Source: Geoglobus sp.
GTDB lineage: Archaea; Halobacteriota; Archaeoglobi; Archaeoglobales; Archaeoglobaceae
Assembly: GCA_015523645.1 (NCBI GenBank)
Contig: WAJY01000184.1
Span: 1-28,781 of the forward strand
Reading direction: 5' to 3'
Length of the DNA: 28,781 nt
Positions 7,278 through 15,317 of the stretch are shown here, one piece after another (position 1 is the first letter of the stretch; each line of letters opens with the position of its first letter). The notes under the pieces are model-generated. The model was not told the DNA's origin. It saw nothing but the letters and a program-made list of their open reading frames with translations, and made no database searches. Made by a program: the position numbers and the translations under genes.

Positions 7278-7685
7278 TCATCTTATTCTATCAAATTTTC
7301 TCTTTGTTTTTGTCTCAAATCTATCCCTGTCTACTATGAAGCGAACATGCTTGGCATCGCTTACTTTTTCAACCTGATCAAAAACCTCAACCGAAAACTC
7401 AAGCCTCCTACCCTCCAATTTTTCGAGCCTCGCTTTCGCAATCACCTTCATTCCAACAGGAGTTGGAGCTATGTGAGTTGCATCAATGTGAACACCCACC
7501 GTTGTTTGCCCTTCTTCCAAGAAAGGTTGAACCAAATCCTTGCAAGTTTGCTCTATTAAAGCAACCATTGCTGCTGTTGCAAAAACTTCTGGTGTGCCCT
7601 TAACGAATCTCGAAGCTATCAAATCCTGAGTCACTTCAATGCACATCTCATTAGTTATCCCCGGTTTCAAACCCCTCATATCCAT
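7278..7685 (-). CDS. Hotdog-fold acyl-CoA thioesterase, FlK-like
   Basis: A 135-residue single hotdog domain predicted to hydrolyse a short acyl-CoA thioester. It matches the fluoroacetyl-CoA thioesterase (FlK) type. TPEVFATAAMVALIEQTC near 31-48 supplies the Thr and Glu of the active site, and VGVHIDATHIAPTPVGM supplies the His. The physiological substrate is not known; fluoroacetate is unlikely here. The C-terminus is Lys/Arg-rich. ATG 7685 gives the longest form, but a second ATG two codons later (7679) is the better distance from the TATA box. It is monocistronic, upstream of serB on the same strand with 113 bases between them. Confidence 0.8.
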   Translation of the reverse strand: MDMRGLKPGITNEMCIEVTQDLIASRFVKGTPEVFATAAMVALIEQTCKDLVQPFLEEGQTTVGVHIDATHIAPTPVGMKVIAKARLEKLEGRRLEFSVEVFDQVEKVSDAKHVRFIVDRDRFETKTKRKFDRIR

Positions 7686-7699
7686 AATGTTTGTGGAAG

Positions 7700-7708
7700 A
7701 TAATATAA
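7700..7708 (-). promoter_or_regulatory. TATA box of the thioesterase gene
   Basis: The minus strand reads TTATATTAT. Its centre is about 19 bases from the ATG at 7685 and about 25 from the in-frame ATG at 7679, which favours a leaderless start at the second ATG. Confidence 0.45.
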
Positions 7709-7731
7709 CTTTTTCTGTTTTACATAATTTT

Positions 7732-7812
7732 AAAATTTTAGTAATTTCAAAATTTTTAGCAGAATAAAGAATGTTAAGGAAAATTTAGTAAATTTTGAAA
7801 ATTTAGTAAAAA
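7732..7812. repeat. AT-rich direct repeats between divergent genes
   Basis: AAAATTTAGTA occurs at 7780-7790 and 7798-7808 (18-base period), and a third, slightly longer version AAAATTTTAGTAA is at 7732-7744. The last is identical over 13 bases to 24507-24519, just upstream of another promoter. The repeats lie between the thioesterase promoter and the orphan gene at 7885. They could be binding sites of a regulator, a bend/nucleoid-protein site or simply drifted AT-rich DNA. They are too few and too short for a CRISPR. Confidence 0.5.
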
Positions 7813-7884
7813 TGCAAGGTTTAATGACAAGAGAAATAAATACTCTAAAGAAAAATTTAAAGGAAAGTTAGCATAGCTTTTAAC

Positions 7885-9435
7885 ATGCCAAAAAGGATTG
7901 CTGATTTTGAGGAAAAAGCCAGATGTATAATCGAGGTGATAAAGAGAGGAGGTGACAGATTGGATTACAACTCTCTTTTTAGCCAAGTCAAGGATCTAGG
8001 AATCTGGCGGAGAAATCCTGAAGCAATACCAACAGCTTTAGCTGGTATGGCAAAAGAAGAAATCTTGGTTTTTATTGATAAAAATGGCAGAGACATAACT
8101 AAAAGCATACTTGAACTTCCTGATGATAAGAAAAGGAAAAAGATAAGGACGGAGAATGTAAAACTTCAACTGAATCTTGAAAGTAAATTTGTTGAAGAGA
8201 CAGTTAAAAAGTTAGGTATATTCGAGATCCCAAAATACATAAACAAGGATTTGTATGATTTTATCGCATCAGGAGAAGTACTTGCATCCAGATTTGGGTC
8301 AATTGCTGTAATGTGGAGAAAGGCTATAATCGTTGAGGTTACGGGATATAGAATCTGGATGTGCATTAGAAGAAACTCAAAGAAGGAAATAAGATTTTTT
8401 TATGTCCATAATGGAGAGAGACTTCCGATACCTAGGCTAGCAGATCTTGTTGAGAAAAATTTGCGTTTTGTTGAGTTATCTGAAAAGAGCTTCGATCATC
8501 TTCTAAATAACGCCTGCGTCCATTTTTACTGCGGAATCCCGTATAATTCTGGGTTCATAATGTCTTCAGCAATAGCAGTTTTGTTGACAGTTGGAATAAG
8601 GTATCTGAAGGATGGACATTATTTTAAGGAGGCTGTGAGAGAGAACAAATGTATAACCAGCAAACACTTTCAGAAGTTCTTTGACAAGCGTGAGATGTTG
8701 TATGATGCCATTACTATTGCCGATAATATGTATTTGCGTGAGAAGCAGCCCATTCCATCAACCTCAAGCACAAGTGCCGAATATCTCCTACTTTTTGGTA
8801 CAACAAAACCTGCTACGGTTTTTTGCTATAGAAATAGGAGTGAAACATCTGAAATAATAAACCCAGAAATTTATGCTTACTATTTTCCTAAACCTCTCTT
8901 TACAAACATCTGGACAGGAACGGGGCATGACTTCCTAGAAATCCTGAGATCGATCAGAAAACGTTCAGAATATATACCGGATGCAGAGAATTTTTTCAGT
9001 AAAGTGGCTGATGATTTGCATACATCGATATGGAAGTATGGAAAAGTTGGTTTGGACTTGCTGCAAAAAGGTTTAGTTGAGGATGAAGTTGAGAAGGTTG
9101 TTAAGGGATTTTCTCTTCTGAAGGTAGCCATTTACGAGCAAATATGCAATTCTTTGCGCTTCACTTATAAGTATTTTTCATACCCTCATATAGCCAATCT
9201 CACTCAGATTCTTGGGCAGCATGGAAAATTTGGCTCGCCTGTGGGAGTTGGAGGCTTCTTCCAGCTTCTGAACGAGAACTTTAGAGAAGACAGAAATTTT
9301 GCTGAACTTCTTCTCGGAGTATGCAGGGATTGGTGCATACACCATGGAGGTAGAGTTGTAATGAGTCTTCCATATATTCTTCAAGAAAAGGATAACAGGC
9401 TTTTCTGGGGGATTGTTGTTCACAAAGCATCTTAA
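7885..9435 (+). CDS. 516-residue protein of unknown function
   Basis: I do not recognise this gene. It has no signal peptide and no clear transmembrane stretch. Residues about 15-75 look like a winged-helix fold (LFSQVKDLGIWRRNPEAIPT, then EEILVFIDKNGRD as a wing). The middle is mixed alpha/beta with Cys in CVHFYCGIPYN near 212-222, a hydrophobic helix (MSSAIAVLLTVGIRYL) and many aromatic residues. The C-terminal third has HDFLEILRS, a helical region rich in Leu and Lys, then GSPVGVGGFFQLLNENF and VCRDWCIHHGGRVVMS. No nuclease, ATPase or kinase motif is evident. AAAGGAAAG precedes it by about 20 bases, and AATAAATAC near 7834 may be its TATA box. It stands alone between an AT-rich repeat leader and a 194-base gap, which suggests an acquired or lineage-specific gene. 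Its length and even amino-acid use argue that it is intact and expressed. Confidence 0.8.
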   Translation: MPKRIADFEEKARCIIEVIKRGGDRLDYNSLFSQVKDLGIWRRNPEAIPTALAGMAKEEILVFIDKNGRDITKSILELPDDKKRKKIRTENVKLQLNLESKFVEETVKKLGIFEIPKYINKDLYDFIASGEVLASRFGSIAVMWRKAIIVEVTGYRIWMCIRRNSKKEIRFFYVHNGERLPIPRLADLVEKNLRFVELSEKSFDHLLNNACVHFYCGIPYNSGFIMSSAIAVLLTVGIRYLKDGHYFKEAVRENKCITSKHFQKFFDKREMLYDAITIADNMYLREKQPIPSTSSTSAEYLLLFGTTKPATVFCYRNRSETSEIINPEIYAYYFPKPLFTNIWTGTGHDFLEILRSIRKRSEYIPDAENFFSKVADDLHTSIWKYGKVGLDLLQKGLVEDEVEKVVKGFSLLKVAIYEQICNSLRFTYKYFSYPHIANLTQILGQHGKFGSPVGVGGFFQLLNENFREDRNFAELLLGVCRDWCIHHGGRVVMSLPYILQEKDNRLFWGIVVHKAS

Positions 9436-9582
9436 CACAAATTAAGTAGAATGATTTGAGATTTGCGTTAAAAAGAGCTCTACAATGAACACAAGGAACT
9501 TCACTTCCTTACATTCCCATTAACTGTTGATCTCATTTTAGTGAAACCAGGTTTTTCAGATCAAATCATTAACAAGAAAGAT

Positions 9583-9590
9583 TAAAAATT
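9583..9590 (+). promoter_or_regulatory. Possible TATA box of the hdrA operon
   Basis: ATTAAAAA about 43 bases upstream of the hdrA ATG at 9630. It would start transcription near 9612 and leave a short leader that carries GCGGTG at 9619-9624 as a ribosome-binding site. The rest of 9436-9582 holds nothing I recognise. Confidence 0.35.
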
Positions 9591-9629
9591 CTGAGAAATT
9601 AGTGATCAGAGAAAAATGCGGTGTAAATT

Positions 9630-11963
9630 ATGAGAGTCGGCGTGTTTGTTTGCCATTGTGGCTTAAACATTGCAAGGATAATTGATGTTGACGATTTGGT
9701 AAAATATTCTCAAGATCTTCCAGATGTTGTTTATTCGAAAGACATCAAGTATGCATGTTCTGACAGCGGTCAGGAGGAAATTATAGAGGCTATAAAGAAA
9801 AACAAACTTGATGCGGTTGTGGTATCAGCTTGCAGTCCAAAGCTACATGAGGTTACATTCAGAAGAGCTGTGATGAGGGCTGGGTTAAATCCCTACATGG
9901 TTGTAATGGCAAACATAAGGGAGCAATGCTCTTGGGTTCATCAGGAGAGAACGAAATCCGCAACTCTAAAAGCAAGAGATCTTGTTAGAATGGCTGTTTC
10001 GCAAGCAAGAGCACTTGAACCACTCTCAAAAAGACAGATAAGGGTTAAAAAGGCTGTTGCGGTAATTGGTGGTGGGATTGCCGGAATAGAGTCTGCCTTG
10101 AACGTTGCAGATGCCGGAATAAAGGTGTATTTGATAGAGAGAGAACCAACAATAGGAGGGAGGATGGCTCTCCTAAACGAGCTTTTTCCAACAAACGATT
10201 GCTCAATCTGCATTCTTGCTCCAAAAATGAGCGAAGCCCTGAATCATGAGAACATTGAGGTTATCACAAACGCTGAGTTGAAGGAATTTGAGGGACATGT
10301 TGGAAGTTTTAAGCTGAAGGTTGTTAAACATCCCAGATACGTTGATGAGTCAAAATGCAAGGGTTGCATAGATGATTGCAGCTCTGTATGCCCGGTTGAG
10401 GTTCCAAACGAGTTTGACTACACAATTGGAACGAGAAAGGCAATATATCTTCCAATCCCACAATCAACACCTCTCTACGCCGTTATAGACTGGAAACACT
10501 GCATTGGATGCAGGCTTTGTGAAAAGGCATGCGAGCCAAATGCCATAGATTTCAATCAGGATCCGGAGGAAATAGATATAGAGGTAGGTGCGGTTATAGT
10601 TGCAACTGGATACAATCCTTTTGATGCCAGAAAAAAGGAGGAGTATGGATATGGGATTTACAAGAACGTTATAACAACACTGGAACTAGAGAGACTTTTA
10701 TCAGCCTCAGGTCCAACTCTGGGAGAACTCTTAAGACCATCAGATTCAACTGTCCCAAAGAAGATTGCCTTTATTCAGTGTGTTGGCAGTAGAGATGTGA
10801 ACACAAACAAATATTGCTCTAGGGTTTGCTGTATGGTGAGCCTTAAGAATGCTTTTATCATAAAGGATCGCTACCCTGATTCAGAAATAACGATCTTCTA
10901 CATTGACATAAGGGCAAGTGGCAGGATGTATGAGGAGTTTTACAGCAGAGTCCAGGAGAAAGGGATAAGGTTCATCAGGGGGAGGGTGGGTGAGATATAT
11001 GAGAAAGATGACAAAAACCTCGTTTTAACCTATGAAAACACGCTGCTTGGTGAGATATTTGAGGAGGAGTTTGATCTTGTTGTTCTCTCAATAGGAATGG
11101 AGGGCAATGCTGAGATTGCAAACAAGCTTGGTATTTCAGTTGGAGAGGATGGATTTCTTGAGATCGCCCATCCAAAACTGAGACCCTCGGAAACAGACGT
11201 GAGGGGGATATTCATAGCGGGAACAGCAAGCGGACCAAAAGACATTCAAGATTCAATAGCATCTGCGGGATTAGCCTCTGCGAAGGCTATAGAGCTTGTT
11301 GTAAGGGGAGAGACGGAGTTCGATCCCTACAATGCCTACATAGATCAGGAAAAATGCACAGGATGCAGGATATGTGTTGAGGTTTGCAACTACAACGCTG
11401 CCTTCATGGAAAACAAGAAAGCTAAAATTGATGCAAATGCATGTGTTATGTGCGGTGTTTGCGTATCAGCTTGCCCTGCTGATGCGATAGACATGGGTTT
11501 CTTCAATGAAAGAGCTATAGTGTCTGCTATAGACGCTCTTGCTGAGGAGAAAAATGCTGACCCCTTGATTCTTGCATTTGCCTGCCATTACTGCAGTTAT
11601 GGGGCTCTTGATCTGGCTGGAACCACTAAAATTCAGTATGAACCAAATGTGAGGGTCATCAGGACTCTTTGCTCAGGAAGGGTCGATCCAGAATGGATTC
11701 TGAGAGCCTTGAAAAAGGGTATTGATGGCGTAATTGTCTCTGGATGCAGGCTTGGGGAGTGTCATTTTAAGGTTGGGAATTATCATGCAATCAACAGAAT
11801 AAATGCAATAAAAAGAGCCTTGCATGAAATGGGAATAAATCCAGAAAGGGTTGCAGCAATTTGGCACTCTTCTGGAGAGGCAAATGCTATTGCTGAGGAC
11901 TTGAACAGGTTTGTTGAGAGAATAAGAGAGCTTGGACCGATAGAAGAAGAGGTGAGCAGATGA
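9630..11963 (+). CDS. hdrA: Heterodisulfide reductase subunit A fused to MvhD-type delta subunit
   Basis: A 777-residue flavin and iron-sulfur protein that splits or merges electron pairs at FAD in Hdr-type complexes. The N-terminal HdrA domain has VCHCG at 7-11 and YACSDSG near 41. The FAD loop GGGIAG is at 147-152, followed by GGRMALLNELFPTNDCSICI. Cluster motifs are C243/246/250/254, C291/294/297/301, C576/579/582/586 and C605/608/611/615. The HdrA signature YCSRVCC is at 395-401. Residues about 645-777 match MvhD, the [2Fe-2S] subunit that docks a hydrogenase or formate dehydrogenase: ACHYCSYGALDLAG, CSGRVDPEWIL, and GCRLGECHFKVGNYHA. QmoB of sulfate reducers has a similar fusion, but no QmoA, QmoC or aprAB is here. 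HdrB and HdrC must be encoded elsewhere or be absent. The stop overlaps the next start by 4 bases. Confidence 0.93.
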   Translation: MRVGVFVCHCGLNIARIIDVDDLVKYSQDLPDVVYSKDIKYACSDSGQEEIIEAIKKNKLDAVVVSACSPKLHEVTFRRAVMRAGLNPYMVVMANIREQCSWVHQERTKSATLKARDLVRMAVSQARALEPLSKRQIRVKKAVAVIGGGIAGIESALNVADAGIKVYLIEREPTIGGRMALLNELFPTNDCSICILAPKMSEALNHENIEVITNAELKEFEGHVGSFKLKVVKHPRYVDESKCKGCIDDCSSVCPVEVPNEFDYTIGTRKAIYLPIPQSTPLYAVIDWKHCIGCRLCEKACEPNAIDFNQDPEEIDIEVGAVIVATGYNPFDARKKEEYGYGIYKNVITTLELERLLSASGPTLGELLRPSDSTVPKKIAFIQCVGSRDVNTNKYCSRVCCMVSLKNAFIIKDRYPDSEITIFYIDIRASGRMYEEFYSRVQEKGIRFIRGRVGEIYEKDDKNLVLTYENTLLGEIFEEEFDLVVLSIGMEGNAEIANKLGISVGEDGFLEIAHPKLRPSETDVRGIFIAGTASGPKDIQDSIASAGLASAKAIELVVRGETEFDPYNAYIDQEKCTGCRICVEVCNYNAAFMENKKAKIDANACVMCGVCVSACPADAIDMGFFNERAIVSAIDALAEEKNADPLILAFACHYCSYGALDLAGTTKIQYEPNVRVIRTLCSGRVDPEWILRALKKGIDGVIVSGCRLGECHFKVGNYHAINRINAIKRALHEMGINPERVAAIWHSSGEANAIAEDLNRFVERIRELGPIEEEVSR

Positions 11964-13249
11964 TAGAGAGGGATGTTGACATAGCATCAGAGACAAAGTT
12001 TAGATTTGTTCAGAGGGTTAAGGATGAGATTAGGGAGCTAGTTTACGATTACAAGGTATGCAACGGCTGTGGGATATGCGTTTATGCATGCCCCGTGAAT
12101 GCAATAGAGCTAGGCCCAATTCATGACATCGCTGTTGGACTTGAAATGCCACCTGTAACAGTTGACCATGTAAAGTGCGCTTATTGCGGAATCTGCTTCT
12201 CCCTCTGCCCCTTTAATGCGTTCGAATTCTACATAAATGGAGAAAAAGTGGAGAAATCATACTTCCCCATCTCTCCCGGAGGATTTACAGAAATTGATTA
12301 CGAAAAATGCACATTATGCACACTTTGTTACAAGGTCTGTCCAACTGGTGCAATATCTAGGGAAGTTAGGGTTAGAAGAGAGGAGATAGCAGAGAAAAAT
12401 GAAGGTATAGAAGGGAAAGTTGTTGTTGACAGAGAAAAGTGCAATCTTTGCGGCATTTGTGCGGAATTTTGCGATGTTTTCAGAATGGTTGAGAAGGATC
12501 CAGAGCCAACAGATCAGATGCCATATGAGGATCTTCTTCTAAATGAGGAGGGGTGTGACTACTGCAAGCTCTGCGAGGAAGTGTGTCCTGAAAAGGCGAT
12601 AGAGGTTGAGGGAAAAAGAATTGAATACAAAATAGAAAGGGTTGCTGATGTTAGTGTTGATAATACCAATTGCTCAAACTGCAAGTACTGCGAGATTGTG
12701 TGTCCGTACGATGCAATCAGGACTGTAAAGAGCATAGATGGAGAGATTTTTACCTACGAGCCAAGGATGTACAGATGCGATCCTGTTGGTTGTGGTGCTT
12801 GCATAAAGATCTGCAAGCACAACAAGGCTTGGTATGTTGTTGAGGGTAAAAGCAGGGTAGACTTCAATGAAGATCACTGCATATTTTGTGGAGCGTGTGA
12901 AAACTCATGCCCATACGATTTAATCGGAGTTAAAAGACGGGTTTATTATACAAAAGAGAATCTATCAAATGAGCCCTGGATTGAAGCTTGGCATTCCGCT
13001 CTTCAAAGAGTTTTGGATAAAAAAAGAGCTGAAGAACCTGAAAGAAAGCTTTTCAGAGAGGAATTGAGAGAAATTGTTGAGGAGGAAGAGCTGTTGGTAA
13101 ACGAGAGGGATCCTGAAAAAGTGAGACTTCTAGAGGAGAGGATTGGATACATTGAGAAAATTTTGAAAAGAGCCTATTTTAGAAAGGTCATCGAAAAAGG
13201 GAACATAGAAGCATTTATAAACGGAATCAGAAAGGCGACTGAAAAATGA
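11960..13249 (+). CDS. Eight-cluster polyferredoxin, FwdF-like
   Basis: A 429-residue electron-wire protein. Eight four-Cys [4Fe-4S] motifs begin at Cys34, 73, 117, 161, 199, 238, 273 and 307. Most are CxxCxxCxxxC followed by Pro. The fourth ends in Cys-Asp, and the seventh has a longer first gap (C-x4-C-x2-C-x3-C). Eight clusters and this length match FwdF/FmdF, the polyferredoxin of formylmethanofuran dehydrogenase. Residues about 340-429 form a charged helical tail rich in Glu and Lys, without Cys, which may be a docking arm. The start ATGA overlaps the hdrA stop, so the two are translationally coupled and probably form one complex. No catalytic Fwd subunit is present, so this may be a dedicated partner of HdrA rather than FwdF itself. 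Confidence 0.88.
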   Translation: MIERDVDIASETKFRFVQRVKDEIRELVYDYKVCNGCGICVYACPVNAIELGPIHDIAVGLEMPPVTVDHVKCAYCGICFSLCPFNAFEFYINGEKVEKSYFPISPGGFTEIDYEKCTLCTLCYKVCPTGAISREVRVRREEIAEKNEGIEGKVVVDREKCNLCGICAEFCDVFRMVEKDPEPTDQMPYEDLLLNEEGCDYCKLCEEVCPEKAIEVEGKRIEYKIERVADVSVDNTNCSNCKYCEIVCPYDAIRTVKSIDGEIFTYEPRMYRCDPVGCGACIKICKHNKAWYVVEGKSRVDFNEDHCIFCGACENSCPYDLIGVKRRVYYTKENLSNEPWIEAWHSALQRVLDKKRAEEPERKLFREELREIVEEEELLVNERDPEKVRLLEERIGYIEKILKRAYFRKVIEKGNIEAFINGIRKATEK

Positions 13250-13263
13250 CATAGGGTGGTTCA

Positions 13264-14466
13264 ATGCACCTGAATGAAATAAGGGCTGTCAAGAGTAGAA
13301 AGCTGTTGGGAAAAAAGATAGTTCTGGGAGTCACAGGAAGCATTGCTGCAATTGAATCGGTGAAACTTGCAAGAGAGCTTATAAGAAGGGGTGCCGATGT
13401 TATTGCGGTGATGAGCGAATCTGCCAGAAAAATCCTGCATCCTTATGCCTTAGAATTCGCCACTGACAACAGGGTAATTACCGAGATAACTGGCTCGATA
13501 GAGCATGTTGAACTTTTGGGGAATCAGGGTGATGCAGACCTTCTCCTGATTGCTCCTGCAACGGCAAATACCATAGCCAAGATATCAAGCGGTGTTGATG
13601 ATACCCCTGTCACAACAATGGCAACCACAGCATTAGGTTCCAGAAAACCTGTTATAATTGCTCCTGCAATGCATGAAGCCATGATTCAAAATCCAGCTGT
13701 TAAAGAGGCTGTGGAAAGGCTAAAAAAAATTGGAGTTGAATTTGTTGAACCAAGATATGAGGAGGGAAAAGCGAAGTTTGCTGAGATTGAGAGAATATGT
13801 CTTCATGTTGAAAGAAAGCTCTACAAAAAAGATCTAAAAGGCAAAAAAGTTGTTGTTACTGCTGGTCCAACCTATGAGTTTCTTGATCCAATAAGGTACA
13901 TAACAAACAGAAGTAAGGGCATTATTGGCTATGAAATAGCACTTGAGTTCTGGAGAAGAGGTGCTTCAGTTTCTCTCATAACATCCATACCCCCATCATT
14001 TGTCATGCCTGATTTCAAGGTTTTTAAGGTTGTCTCAGTCATGGACATGCTTGAAGCAAGCCTGAATGAGATAAAAGATGCCCATATTTTTGTCTCTTCT
14101 GCTGCTGCAGCAGATTTCATGCCGGAAAAAAGAGGAAGTAAGATAAAATCAGCAAGCAAGATAACAGTTGAGCTCCACTCCACACCAAAGATTTTGAAGG
14201 AGGTAAGGAAGGTTTTTGATGGCAAGGTAATAGCGTTCAAGGCGGAAACAGGTGTTTCAGACAGCGAGCTTGAGAGAATTGCTGTTGAGAAAATGAAGGA
14301 AGATAAGGTTGAGATGATCGTTGCAAATGACGTTCTAGAAAAAGGCATGGGAACGGAAGATACGAGGGTGTTGATAATAACTCCAGAGAGAAAGTTTTGG
14401 ATGGAGGGTTTGAAAAAGGATGTTGCTGAAAAGATAGTGGAATATTTCGTTACAGACTGCCTATGA
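13264..14466 (+). CDS. coaBC: Bifunctional CoaBC: phosphopantothenoylcysteine synthetase and decarboxylase
   Basis: Makes 4'-phosphopantetheine from 4'-phosphopantothenate in two steps on the way to CoA. The N-terminal half (about 15-185) is the FMN-dependent decarboxylase: VLGVTGSIAAIESVKLA, the HVELLGNQGDADLLLIAPAT block with the catalytic His, and PAMHEAMIQNPAV. The C-terminal half (about 195-400) is the CTP-dependent ligase: VVVTAGPTYEFLDPIRYITN, SAAAADFMP, and the FKAETG and VANDV motifs. Its length of 400 is normal for the fused form. It starts 14 bases after the polyferredoxin stop and overlaps the pantoate kinase start by 4 bases, so it is part of the same run of genes. Confidence 0.95.
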   Translation: MHLNEIRAVKSRKLLGKKIVLGVTGSIAAIESVKLARELIRRGADVIAVMSESARKILHPYALEFATDNRVITEITGSIEHVELLGNQGDADLLLIAPATANTIAKISSGVDDTPVTTMATTALGSRKPVIIAPAMHEAMIQNPAVKEAVERLKKIGVEFVEPRYEEGKAKFAEIERICLHVERKLYKKDLKGKKVVVTAGPTYEFLDPIRYITNRSKGIIGYEIALEFWRRGASVSLITSIPPSFVMPDFKVFKVVSVMDMLEASLNEIKDAHIFVSSAAAADFMPEKRGSKIKSASKITVELHSTPKILKEVRKVFDGKVIAFKAETGVSDSELERIAVEKMKEDKVEMIVANDVLEKGMGTEDTRVLIITPERKFWMEGLKKDVAEKIVEYFVTDCL

Positions 14467-15275
14467 CATTCGTTTCTTCGAGCATCACAGCAATCTTCTC
14501 AACAAAGCTTGCTGAAAAACCTGAAAAATCAGGATCTTTGGGAGTGGGTTTTACGATCAACAGAGGTGTGAAAGCCAAGGCTGTAAAGGAAGAAGGAGTG
14601 TTTTTGAACGGAGAAAAAGTTGAATTTCCAACTGTTGAATACGTGCTCAGAAAACTTGATGGGGAAGGGATATCGATTGAGACTGAGCTTCCACTTTCAT
14701 GTGGTTTTGGTTTGAGCGGAGCATCAGCCCTTGCAACGGCTTTGGAAATCAACAAGGCTAAAAACTTGGCTTTAAACCTTTTCAAGCTTGCTGACATTGC
14801 CCATGAGGCTGAGGTTGTTAACAGAACTGGTCTTGGGGATGTTTTAACTCAAGTTTACGGAGGGATAGTTGTAAGGAAAAAAGCTGCCTCGCCCTCGATT
14901 TCTAAGGTTGAAAAGCTTCTCTCCAACATGAGGGTTGATTTTCTTGTTTTAGGAAAGATACCAACAAAAGAGGTTCTTCAGGATGAATTGAGAAGAGAAA
15001 GAATAAACAAAGCTGGAAAGCGGTATTTAAAAGAATTTTTGAAGAATCCAAGCTCTGAAAAGATTTTTGAGGTTTCTAAGAAATTTGCAATTGAAACAGG
15101 CTTGGCGGACGGGGAAATTATGGATGTGATGGAGGCGGTGGAGAGCATGGGAGGAAAAGCCGGAATGGGTATGCTCGGGAAAACAGTCTTCGCAAAAAAA
15201 GGACTGAAAGCATTTCAGGAATTTAAAGGAATTGTTTTTTCTGCTAGAATCGTTAACTGCAGCATAAGGATTTGA
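14463..15275 (+). CDS. Pantoate kinase, archaeal GHMP family
   Basis: Phosphorylates pantoate to 4-phosphopantoate, the archaeal replacement for the bacterial pantothenate kinase route in CoA synthesis. The 270-residue protein belongs to the GHMP kinase fold. The glycine-rich ATP loop is LPLSCGFGLSGASALA near 77-92. An early SLGVGFTINRGV block and the MGGKAGMGMLGKTVF near 230 match the family. The ATG overlaps the coaBC stop by 4 bases (ATGA at 14463-14466), which is strong context for CoA synthesis. A separate phosphopantothenate synthetase is needed for the pathway and is not in this window. Confidence 0.88.
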   Translation: MTFVSSSITAIFSTKLAEKPEKSGSLGVGFTINRGVKAKAVKEEGVFLNGEKVEFPTVEYVLRKLDGEGISIETELPLSCGFGLSGASALATALEINKAKNLALNLFKLADIAHEAEVVNRTGLGDVLTQVYGGIVVRKKAASPSISKVEKLLSNMRVDFLVLGKIPTKEVLQDELRRERINKAGKRYLKEFLKNPSSEKIFEVSKKFAIETGLADGEIMDVMEAVESMGGKAGMGMLGKTVFAKKGLKAFQEFKGIVFSARIVNCSIRI

Positions 15276-15287
15276 TTGTCCGTTTGA

Positions 15288-15296
15288 TTTATATTC
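15288..15296 (+). promoter_or_regulatory. TATA box of the KaiC-like gene
   Basis: TTTATATTC, centred about 26 bases upstream of the GTG at 15318. CCAGGAAA at 15306-15313 could serve as ribosome-binding site for a short-leader message. Confidence 0.45.
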
Positions 15297-15317
15297 TATA
15301 AAAAACCAGGAAATGAT

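Noticed and set aside
7732..7812. CRISPR-like or origin iteron array
   Set aside because: Only three imperfect AT-rich units, with no regular spacers and no cas or orc1/cdc6 gene nearby.
7774..7986. Minus-strand 70-codon open frame overlapping the orphan gene start
   Set aside because: It lies antisense to the orphan gene and its AT-rich leader, is Phe/Leu/Asn-rich as expected of AT-rich non-coding DNA, and has no promoter support.
9436..9629. tRNA, C/D-box RNA or other RNA gene in the gap before hdrA
   Set aside because: No cloverleaf arms, CCA-like end or paired C and D boxes could be found by eye. The same holds for the other gaps in the window.
9630..11963. Assignment as QmoB of the sulfate-reduction membrane complex
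   Set aside because: QmoB also joins HdrA- and MvhD-like parts, but there is no QmoA, QmoC or aprAB neighbour, and the coupled partner is an eight-cluster polyferredoxin.
11960..13249. Naming the polyferredoxin fwdF outright
   Set aside because: The cluster number fits, but no fwdA, B, C, D or G gene is adjacent and its partner is HdrA, so only the family likeness is claimed.
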